A DNA stretch of 6,888 nt from Prevotellaceae bacterium (lineage in GTDB: Bacteria; Bacteroidota; Bacteroidia; Bacteroidales; UBA932): assembly GCA_031273285.1 (NCBI GenBank), contig JAISSE010000061.1:1-6888 (forward strand), written 5' to 3'. Within the stretch, counting starts at the first letter, position 1. Every line of letters begins with the position of its first letter. The notes below the pieces were generated by a model. The model saw only the letters and a program-made list of their open reading frames with translations. It searched no databases and was not told where the DNA came from. Of the stretch, positions 1 through 5,314 are shown piece by piece. The position numbers and the translations under genes are program-made.

Positions 1-1407
1 AAACCGCCCTACAAGGCATTGCCTTCCAAAAATATCGACAAACAATCCGTCTTTGCCGACGAATTGGATAAACTTGAAAACAAGCCCTATACACCTTTGT
101 TTGTCGATTTCGACAGGGATTTCCGTTATGGAGACTTGCAGGACAATGTGCATCTGGTAACAGGCAATAATCCTGTAAACAACATATTTACGCTTACAAT
201 GAAATTCGGTTACGGAAAAAACAGGGACAAACTTACCGAACTGATTCCGGAGCATTTCAACGAGTTGGGCACCGAATCCGCAACGGTCGGCGAATTTCGT
301 ACGGCGATGCAGAAGCTCGGCGCATCATATTCAATCACATCGGGCAGAACCTCTGTCTCTTTTGAGGTTGAGGGCTTCGACAAACATTTTGACGAAACCA
401 TGGCGCTGGTAAACGATTATCTCCGGAATATCAAACCCGACGACAAACAAATGTCAAAAACGTACCAAAGCATCAGGGAGCGCAACAAAATGGAGCGGAA
501 AGACCATTCCGTTCTGGCGGGAGCGCATTTCAACTATGTACTTATGGGAGAACATTCTACCCATATAAATCGCGTGTCGCTGAAAGATGTGAAAAAACTG
601 AAATCGGAAGACATACTCAACTCTTTCCGTAACGCATTAAATCACGAAACAACAATTACTTATGTGGGTAAAATTCCTTTCGACGAAGTAAAGAAAATTA
701 TTTCGGACAGGATTAAGTTTCCGGATAAGGTGCAACCTGCCGACAGCACGTTTTTTGAAATCAAAAACTACGATTCCGATTTGATTTCGCTGTACGACTA
801 TAAAAAAGCAAATCAGACATATACTCTGTTTTATGTTCCGGGCAAACCGGGGAATATGAACGATATTATGACCTCCACATTCTTCAACCGGTATTTCGGT
901 ACAGGGATGTCTTCGATAATGTTCCACGAAATAAGAGAGTTACGCTCATTATCATACTCCGCTTCGGCAACATATTCGTTCCCGAACAGGCAATTTGCAG
1001 GATTTAAAGGGTTTCTGTACGGACAGTTATCGACGCAGGCGGATAAAACCGCGGAAGCAGTTGCGCTTGTGGACAGTCTGGTAAAACATCTCCCTCAAAA
1101 ACCGGAATTGCTCGATATGATGAAAAATGCTTTCAAGGAATCGATAAATACCTCAAGACCTGCATTCAGAGAGATACCTTCTTACGGATATTCTTTAATT
1201 AAACAGGGATACACCGAAGATTTGCGTAAAATACATTATGACAGTCTCAACCTGTTTAACATGGAATCAATCAACAGGTTCCATGCGGAATTTATCAAAG
1301 ATCATCCTTTAATACATATTCTTACGGGAAATGAGAGTAAAATGGAGCTTGACAAGTTGAAAATCAGGAAACAAAAAGTGAGTCTGAAAGATATTCTAAC
1401 TCAATAG
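1..1407 (+). CDS. M16-family peptidase-like protein, C-terminal half (5' end outside window)
   Basis: The frame is open from base 1 (468 residues, then TAG) with no convincing internal start: a TTG at 19 lacks any ribosome site, so the gene enters from the left. The visible part resembles the second, non-catalytic half of tandem M16 (pitrilysin/insulinase-like) peptidases, which are usually about 900-1000 residues. No HXXEH zinc motif is present, as expected for that half. A typical M16 C-terminal signature is seen at local residues 309-319 (HEIRELRSLSY), with the arginine and tyrosine (315 and 319) that line the substrate chamber in this family. A stretch near residues 98-122 (EFRTAMQKLGAS followed by strands) also fits the alternating helix and strand pattern of an M16 repeat. 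In Bacteroidota these proteins are generally exported, which cannot be checked here because the N-terminus is missing. A terminator-like hairpin follows the stop, so this is probably the last gene of its unit. Confidence 0.85.
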   Translation, partial: KPPYKALPSKNIDKQSVFADELDKLENKPYTPLFVDFDRDFRYGDLQDNVHLVTGNNPVNNIFTLTMKFGYGKNRDKLTELIPEHFNELGTESATVGEFRTAMQKLGASYSITSGRTSVSFEVEGFDKHFDETMALVNDYLRNIKPDDKQMSKTYQSIRERNKMERKDHSVLAGAHFNYVLMGEHSTHINRVSLKDVKKLKSEDILNSFRNALNHETTITYVGKIPFDEVKKIISDRIKFPDKVQPADSTFFEIKNYDSDLISLYDYKKANQTYTLFYVPGKPGNMNDIMTSTFFNRYFGTGMSSIMFHEIRELRSLSYSASATYSFPNRQFAGFKGFLYGQLSTQADKTAEAVALVDSLVKHLPQKPELLDMMKNAFKESINTSRPAFREIPSYGYSLIKQGYTEDLRKIHYDSLNLFNMESINRFHAEFIKDHPLIHILTGNESKMELDKLKIRKQKVSLKDILTQ

Positions 1408-1414
1408 CAAACGG

Positions 1415-1439
1415 CAGAACGCATGAACGTCTGTTTTTT
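1415..1439 (+). terminator. Probable intrinsic terminator after the M16 gene
   Basis: Eight bases after the TAG stop, CAGAACG (1415-1421) can pair with CGTCTG (1428-1433), with one bulged A and a six-base loop. Six T residues follow directly (1434-1439). The stem is short and only moderately GC-rich, so termination may be partial. Its position between a stop codon and a new promoter supports the call. Confidence 0.6.
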
Positions 1440-1493
1440 CGGATTGAAATACAGATATTTGCAGTGTAATTGTCGCGCAGAGGAAATTTTTTA

Positions 1494-1525
1494 TTGTTAT
1501 ATTTGAAAATACTTTTGTACTTTTG
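1494..1525 (+). promoter_or_regulatory. Putative Bacteroidota-type promoter for the glycosyltransferase gene
   Basis: TACTTTTG at 1518-1525 matches the TAnnTTTG -7 consensus of the Bacteroidota primary sigma factor. A TTG at 1494-1496 lies 21 bases upstream, as expected for the -33 element. The same octamer occurs immediately before it (1510-1517), giving a perfect tandem repeat of the -7 box; the downstream copy has the better spacing. The start codon is at 1565, leaving a 5' leader of roughly 30 bases. Confidence 0.55.
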
Positions 1526-1564
1526 CGCCGAAAAAAAATTATTGACTTGGTCGATTGAAAATTT

Positions 1565-3268
1565 ATGCGTGAGATAAAACAGTTTGTTTTCGCAATAAAC
1601 CGGAAAAGATTTTTTTTATACTTTTTGATAATATGGAGTATACTGAATTTGGTTCAATCTGTTTTTACGGAGATACTTAGCGATGAAGCGTATTATTTCG
1701 TATACGGAGAAAACCTTGCGTGGGGTTATTTTGACCATCCGCCGATGGTCGCTTTGATGATATACATCTCCAAGCTGCTGTTTTCGGGTAATTTGGCGGT
1801 GCGGTTTGTTACCGTTGTGCTACAGCTTTGTACGCTCGTTCTCATTTGGAAGCTGATTGACGAAAAATCGGCGGATACGAGGAAAATCGCTCTGTTTGCG
1901 GTTATTTCGAGTTCGGTAATAATGTTTCAGGCATACGGATTCATCACGACTCCGGATGTCCCGTTTCTTTTCTTTACGGCGTTATTTTTAATCGGTTACA
2001 AAAAATTTCTTCAACGCGAATCGTGGGGAAACACCTGTCTGCTTGCCGTTGCCATGTCGGGGATGATTTACAGTAAATATCACGCGGTTCCGGTCATCGG
2101 ATTCATCCTGCTGTCCAATCTGCGACTGTTGACGCGCTATAAGTTTTGGCTTGCCGGACTTTTTGCGATTGTATTGCTTATCCCTCATATTTATTGGCAG
2201 ATAGCTACGGATTTCCCAAGTTTCAAATATCATTTGAGCGACAGAAGCAGAAATTTCAGGTGGAGCTATTTTTTCGAATATCTTCCGAATCAACTGGCTG
2301 TTTTTAATCCGTTTACATTTGCCGCAGCAGTTTACATATTCATAAAATACAAGCCCAAAGAGGTATTCGACAGAGGATTGTATTTTCTTGCCGGCGGGTT
2401 TATCCTGTTTTTCTGGGCAATGACTTTCAGAGGACATGTCGAACCGCATTGGACAGTTGTCAGTACAATTCCGATGATTGTACTGATTTACAGATATTCA
2501 CTCCTGAATAAAAAATTGATGAAATATGTAAAATACTGTGTACTGCCTTCCGTTGCCCTGGTTTTTCTTGCAAGGATATTGCTTGTTTCCGACGTTTTGC
2601 CCGAACGTCTTGATTTTTACGGGAAAGACAAAAGGTTCAAAGCCATTGAAACCGTTGCGGGAGAGCTGCCCGTGATATTTACCGGTTCGTTTCAGAATCC
2701 CTCGAACTATCATTTTTTCACGGGAAAGGAATCGACCGTGTTGAGCGCGGTAAACACTCGCCGAACGCAATTCGATATTTTGCGAAAAGAGCTGGACTAT
2801 CAGGGAAAACCGGCGCTTGTTTGTGCAGCAATACCGGGTAAATCACAGGAATACAATGTGGACGGGGTAAAATTCCATGCCTGCAAAACTGCGAATTTTC
2901 AGTCGGTAAACAGGCTGGAAATCAGCTACGAATTACCGGACGGGAATATACATATGCGGGATACATTGCATGTTACATTCGAAATAGTCAACAATACCGA
3001 TTTTGCCGTGGATTTCCGTCATCCGGAATTTCCGGTGAGTTGGAAAGCCGTGTATCTTACGGATACAAAGAAATTTGAGTTTGAGGATTGCAGTCTGCTT
3101 CGGGAAATTCCGACGCTTCCGGCGCATACGAAAATAAAGGGCGTTTTGAAAACCGTTGTTCCTAATCTGGATACAAACGATTGCCGGTTTGCCTTATCGC
3201 TCGACAACACAATCTGTTATGCCCAAAACAGTAAATTCACATACATGAAATTTGAAAAAAATGTTTAA
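1565..3268 (+). CDS. GT39/PMT-type (ArnT-like) membrane glycosyltransferase
   Basis: This 567-residue polytopic inner-membrane protein most likely moves a sugar from a polyprenyl-phosphate donor onto a lipid or protein acceptor on the periplasmic side. The first membrane helix (about 14-35) is followed by the external loop typical of the PMT_2 family: DEAYY at 40-44, where the acidic pair is the expected catalytic site, and DHPP at 57-60. Further family-like signatures are TTPD (128-131), SKYHA (170-174) and HVEPHW (291-296). About ten further hydrophobic segments run to about residue 345. The remaining 220 residues are soluble, with an alternating beta-strand pattern from about 445 to 560, and presumably face the periplasm. 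The ATG at 1565 sits 40 bases after a good promoter. The 3' end overlaps the GtrA-family gene, suggesting one operon. Donor and acceptor cannot be told from sequence; an ArnT-like lipid A modifier and a polysaccharide or protein O-glycosyltransferase are both possible. Confidence 0.85.
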   Translation: MREIKQFVFAINRKRFFLYFLIIWSILNLVQSVFTEILSDEAYYFVYGENLAWGYFDHPPMVALMIYISKLLFSGNLAVRFVTVVLQLCTLVLIWKLIDEKSADTRKIALFAVISSSVIMFQAYGFITTPDVPFLFFTALFLIGYKKFLQRESWGNTCLLAVAMSGMIYSKYHAVPVIGFILLSNLRLLTRYKFWLAGLFAIVLLIPHIYWQIATDFPSFKYHLSDRSRNFRWSYFFEYLPNQLAVFNPFTFAAAVYIFIKYKPKEVFDRGLYFLAGGFILFFWAMTFRGHVEPHWTVVSTIPMIVLIYRYSLLNKKLMKYVKYCVLPSVALVFLARILLVSDVLPERLDFYGKDKRFKAIETVAGELPVIFTGSFQNPSNYHFFTGKESTVLSAVNTRRTQFDILRKELDYQGKPALVCAAIPGKSQEYNVDGVKFHACKTANFQSVNRLEISYELPDGNIHMRDTLHVTFEIVNNTDFAVDFRHPEFPVSWKAVYLTDTKKFEFEDCSLLREIPTLPAHTKIKGVLKTVVPNLDTNDCRFALSLDNTICYAQNSKFTYMKFEKNV

Positions 3269-3647
3269 GATGCCTTTTGTTTTGAAGTTTTTAAAATTTT
3301 GTGCGGTTGGATTTTCCGGAATGGTTATCGATTTCGGAACGACCTGGCTGCTGAAAGAAAAATTGAGGGTAAATAAATACGTTGCAAACAGTTGCGGCTT
3401 TATTCTGGCGGCTTCTTCCAACTATATGTTAAACCGTATCTGGACATTCGAAAGCCATCGTGCGCAAATCGTTACCGAATATTTTTCGTTTGTAGGCTTT
3501 GCCGTTTTCGGGCTTGCGCTGAACAATCTCATTGTGTATATCTTTTCGGATAAACTGAAATGGAATTTTTATCTTGCGAAAGTTTTTGCCATCGGCATTG
3601 TAACACTCTGGAATTTCGGGATGAATTTTTTATTTACATTCAAATAA
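3261..3647 (+). CDS. GtrA-family small membrane protein
   Basis: This 128-residue protein has four hydrophobic segments (about 9-31, 40-58, 74-95 and 103-126), the usual size and topology of GtrA/DPMS-type proteins. That family is proposed to help flip or present polyprenyl-phosphate-linked sugars across the inner membrane for GT39-like transferases. The two halves end in matching motifs, NYMLNRIWTF (54-63) and NFGMNFLFTF (118-127), which is the internal symmetry typical of the family. I chose the ATG at 3261, which overlaps the upstream stop by eight bases. A TTG at 3252 would add three residues (MKK) but is a less usual start, and another ATG at 3270 is possible. Overlap with the glycosyltransferase gene implies coupled translation and joint function: this protein would supply the lipid-linked sugar that its neighbour uses. 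No terminator is evident after the stop. Confidence 0.88.
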   Translation: MFKMPFVLKFLKFCAVGFSGMVIDFGTTWLLKEKLRVNKYVANSCGFILAASSNYMLNRIWTFESHRAQIVTEYFSFVGFAVFGLALNNLIVYIFSDKLKWNFYLAKVFAIGIVTLWNFGMNFLFTFK

Positions 3648-3657
3648 TTATGAGTCA

Positions 3658-3765
3658 TAAATTGTGATTGTATGATTTTTTTGTAAATTTGCAAAGCAAA
3701 CAGAATAGTAATTTATAACAAAACAGATTAAAAATGAAACTATTAGCGGGTAACAGCATTGATAA
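3658..3765 (+). repeat. Direct repeat, upstream copy (fabG promoter, leader and first codons)
   Basis: This stretch matches 4463-4571. By manual alignment about 100 of 110 columns are identical. The first 36 bases (3658-3693) are exact and include the whole promoter; the leader around 3694-3717 is the most diverged part; the start-codon region matches again. The copy has a two-base deletion after codon 6 of the fabG fragment relative to the intact gene. Weak resemblance (CTGCAA at matching spacing) may extend to 3778. Confidence 0.92.
3662..3691 (+). promoter_or_regulatory. Duplicated fabG promoter driving the two small genes
   Basis: TAAATTTG (3684-3691) fits the TAnnTTTG -7 box, and TTG at 3662-3664 lies 19 bases upstream as the -33 element. 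The sequence is identical to the promoter ahead of fabG at 4467-4496, so both should be recognised alike by the housekeeping sigma factor. Confidence 0.7.
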
Positions 3766-3781
3766 GGAATTACTGCAATGA
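3734..3781 (+). pseudogene. Truncated fabG start, now a 15-codon leader reading frame
   Basis: The frame begins MKLLAG, as in intact fabG, then loses two bases (GGTAAC here against GGTAAAAC at 4550-4557) and shifts to NSIDKELLQ before TGA at 3779-3781. The stop overlaps the ATG of the next gene as ATGA. The codon-3 difference (CTA against TTA) is synonymous. It is plainly a relic of the fabG 5' end. Because the leader and start context are preserved it is probably still translated, and it could act as a coupling leader for the downstream gene; that role is inferred. Confidence 0.75.
3764..3769 (+). promoter_or_regulatory. Ribosome binding site of the first cassette gene
   Basis: AAGGAA lies eight bases before the ATG at 3778, inside the 15-codon leader frame and just at the end of the fabG-derived repeat. 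It supports the ATG at 3778 as the start of the 110-residue protein and suggests reinitiation by ribosomes finishing the leader frame. Confidence 0.5.
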
Positions 3782-4110
3782 CGGGATTTGAAGTGCGTTT
3801 TAGAGATAAAGTAATAGTCGCGTCGATAGGCAATAAGGGCGTGTTGCCTGTGATTATCTCCTATTGCAACAACGTGGGAATAGCGAAAGATAATAATTCC
3901 GAGTGGCTTAGCATTAGCGGTTTGGATGGTGGTAAGCGTCTGAAGTGGTTTAGTGGAGAAATAGAAGATGTGGAGTACATAAGCATTAAGATTGTTGATG
4001 TGGAACAAACCTCCGAACCGGTTGAAGTTTCTTATCCCGACTTAAACAAGGAACTTATAGAATATTACTTCATGATGAAAAAAGAGTTGGAAGAGGAGGG
4101 AGTATTATGA
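3778..4110 (+). CDS. Small protein of unknown function, cassette gene 1
   Basis: I do not recognise this 110-residue protein. It has no signal peptide or membrane segment, so it is probably cytoplasmic. Residues 3-75 read as alternating beta strands with a conserved opening GFEVRFRDK (3-11), a central ISG turn (46-48) and a tryptophan at 57. The last 25 residues (about 87-110) form a charged helix rich in glutamate and lysine (ELIEYY, then KKELEEEG). It aligns along its whole length with the next gene product, including SEPV at 79-82 against TEPV there, so the two are diverged paralogs. Its start overlaps the leader frame and its stop overlaps the next start, both as ATGA. Five of nine lysine codons are AAG, against two of eighteen in fabG, a mild hint of different ancestry. 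An immunity-like, binding or regulatory role is possible, but nothing in the sequence settles it. Confidence 0.75.
   Translation: MTGFEVRFRDKVIVASIGNKGVLPVIISYCNNVGIAKDNNSEWLSISGLDGGKRLKWFSGEIEDVEYISIKIVDVEQTSEPVEVSYPDLNKELIEYYFMMKKELEEEGVL
4094..4099 (+). promoter_or_regulatory. Canonical Shine-Dalgarno for cassette gene 2
   Basis: AGGAGG lies seven bases before the ATG at 4107, within the 3' end of the first cassette gene where it also encodes the EEE run. Such a strong site stands out here: fabG, the glycosyltransferase and the cytochrome gene have AT-rich upstream regions without it, as is usual in Bacteroidota. Confidence 0.65.
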
Positions 4111-4457
4111 AAAAAGGAGTAGAAGTGAAATTCAGGGATAAAATTGTAAGAGTTGCCTTGAATGAAGCAATGATCGTGGACGTTATGGTTGAGAAAATTC
4201 GTGGAGAGTTGTTTTTTCGTATTGCCGGATCAGTGGAAGATACCGAAGTTCATCATGTGTGGTACTATACGGAAGACCTGAAAACAGGTGATGAAATTGT
4301 TATTGAAAGGAAAGTAATTGAGAAAAGTACGGAACCAGTTGCAACACACCCGGTAGACCCGGAGTTCTTTCCTAAAACCAAAGCGGAATTGCTTCAAAAT
4401 AAGTTAAGAAGTTTTCGTGCGCTCGAAGCACAATTAAAAGAAAAAGGTTTGATATAA
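4107..4457 (+). CDS. Small protein of unknown function, cassette gene 2 (paralog of gene 1)
   Basis: I do not recognise this 116-residue protein as a named family. It shares its layout with the upstream product: GVEVKFRDK (4-12), a strand-rich middle with FRIAG (37-41), a tryptophan at 52, GDEIVIE (61-67), TEPV (75-78), then a C-terminal amphipathic helix (about 91-114) ending KEKGLI where the first ends EEEGVL. It has no cysteine, signal peptide or membrane segment, so it is probably cytoplasmic. The ATG overlaps the upstream TGA (ATGA) and has a strong AGGAGG site, so the two are likely made together. The pair could form a heterodimer or have arisen by local duplication; both are inferences. 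The gene ends five bases before the second promoter repeat, so it has no room for its own terminator and read-through into fabG is likely. Confidence 0.78.
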   Translation: MKKGVEVKFRDKIVRVALNEAMIVDVMVEKIRGELFFRIAGSVEDTEVHHVWYYTEDLKTGDEIVIERKVIEKSTEPVATHPVDPEFFPKTKAELLQNKLRSFRALEAQLKEKGLI

Positions 4458-4462
4458 ACGCG

Positions 4463-4571
4463 TAAATTGTGATTGTATGATTTTTTTGTAAATTTGCACA
4501 AAAATAGAATTGTAATTGATAACAAAACAGATTAAAAATGAAATTATTAGCGGGTAAAACAGCATTGATAA
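4463..4571 (+). repeat. Direct repeat, downstream copy (functional fabG promoter and start)
   Basis: This is the partner of the repeat at 3658-3765, offset by about 805 bases. It includes the promoter, the leader and the first 11 codons of fabG in intact frame, so it is the working copy. Homology begins abruptly at TAAATTG, five bases after the second cassette gene, and fades within the codons for the Rossmann glycine loop. Confidence 0.92.
4467..4496 (+). promoter_or_regulatory. fabG promoter
   Basis: TTG (4467-4469) and TAAATTTG (4489-4496) are separated by 19 bases, matching the Bacteroidota -33/-7 arrangement. The start codon at 4538 leaves a leader of about 35 bases that is AT-rich and has no clear Shine-Dalgarno sequence. 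Confidence 0.7.
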
Positions 4572-5284
4572 CAGGGGCTGCAAGAGGCATCGGCAAAGCT
4601 ATTGCGCTGAGATTGGCAAAAGAAGGCGCAAATATCGCATTCACCGACCTTGCCCTGTCCGAAGCGACGGAACAACTGGAAAAAGAATTGCAGGCAAATG
4701 GAGTTAAGGCAAAAGGCTATGCTTCCAATGCTGCCAATTTCGAAGAAACACAGACTGTTGTGGGAGAAATAACAAAAGACTTCGAACGTCTGGATATTCT
4801 GGTAAATAATGCCGGCATCACGAAGGACGGAGCGGTGAAACGCATGACGGAAGCACAGTGGGACGCGGTGATTGCCGTAAATCTCAAATCCGTGTTCAAT
4901 TTCACCAAAGCCGTACAGCCCGTCATGTGGAAACAGGCGGGCGGAAGCATAATCAATATGAGTTCGGTTGTAGGCGTGTCGGGCAATACCAATCAGGCAA
5001 ACTATGCAGCGTCGAAAGCCGGCATTATCGGTTTCACAAAATCGGTTGCCAAAGAATTCGGCGTTCGCGGAATACGCTGTAACGCAATAGCTCCCGGATT
5101 TATCGAAACCGAAATGACAACCGCTTTGCCCGAAGAAATCCGGAAATCGTGGATTGATAAAATCCCTCTCCGCAGAGGCGGCACTCCCGACGATGTTGCG
5201 GGAGTAACTTTGTTCCTTGCATCCGATTTGTCTTCGTATGTCAGCGGACAGGTGATTAATGTTTGCGGGGCAATGAACACTTGA
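4538..5284 (+). CDS. fabG: 3-oxoacyl-[acyl-carrier-protein] reductase FabG
   Basis: FabG reduces 3-oxoacyl-ACP to 3-hydroxyacyl-ACP with NADPH in each round of type II fatty acid synthesis in the cytoplasm. The 248-residue length is standard. It is a classical short-chain dehydrogenase: the cofactor loop TGAARGIG is at 12-19, NNAG at 90-93, the structural asparagine at 115, and the catalytic Ser143, Tyr156 and Lys160 are all present, followed by PGFIETEM (176-183). The end INVCGAMNT is typical of Bacteroidota FabG. The ATG at 4538 gives the expected N-terminus MKLLAGKTALITG. A second, broken copy of its promoter and first codons lies 805 bases upstream, separated by two small genes. A cytochrome fusion gene starts 30 bases downstream, so they may share a transcript, although no functional link is obvious. 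Other SDR reductases look similar, but length and motifs make FabG by far the best call. Confidence 0.95.
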   Translation: MKLLAGKTALITGAARGIGKAIALRLAKEGANIAFTDLALSEATEQLEKELQANGVKAKGYASNAANFEETQTVVGEITKDFERLDILVNNAGITKDGAVKRMTEAQWDAVIAVNLKSVFNFTKAVQPVMWKQAGGSIINMSSVVGVSGNTNQANYAASKAGIIGFTKSVAKEFGVRGIRCNAIAPGFIETEMTTALPEEIRKSWIDKIPLRRGGTPDDVAGVTLFLASDLSSYVSGQVINVCGAMNT

Positions 5285-5314
5285 TGAATTAATTATCGAA
5301 TATCAAATTTCGGA

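Larger units (their letters stand above)
3658..4462 (+). mobile_element. Candidate inserted two-gene cassette with duplicated fabG 5' region
   Basis: This 805-base unit runs from the first copy of the fabG promoter/leader repeat to the base before the second copy, so collapsing the repeat would restore a simple gtrA-like gene followed by fabG. It carries two small paralogous genes under the upstream promoter copy. No transposase, integrase or terminal inverted repeat is visible, so the mechanism is unknown: an insertion carrying a replacement fabG 5' end, or duplication followed by gene capture, would both fit. The insertion is inferred from the repeat structure; mobility is not shown. Confidence 0.45.

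Noticed and set aside
19..21. TTG at 19 as the true start of the M16-family gene
   Set aside because: The frame is open to base 1, no ribosome site precedes it, and M16 proteins of this type are about twice as long, so the gene is simply cut by the window edge.
3252..3254. TTG start for the GtrA-family gene
   Set aside because: It would add only three residues with no family support; the ATG at 3261 is a more usual start and still overlaps the upstream gene.
3648..3660. Perfect 13-base palindrome TTATGAGTCATAA between the GtrA-family stop and the promoter copy
   Set aside because: It could be an operator, but a palindrome with six-base arms is expected about once or twice by chance in a window of this size. 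It is not preserved ahead of the second promoter copy, so I do not list it as a feature.
3655..4008. Minus-strand open frames across the two fabG-leader repeats (also at 4372-4644) that encode similar peptides
   Set aside because: Their similarity only reflects the duplicated promoter and leader DNA read backwards. They overlap well-supported + strand genes and have no promoter or ribosome site.
4458..4463. ACGCGT palindrome at the junction of the second small gene and the downstream repeat, considered as an insertion footprint
   Set aside because: Six-base palindromes are very common and there is no matching sequence at the upstream junction, so it is not evidence for a recombination site.
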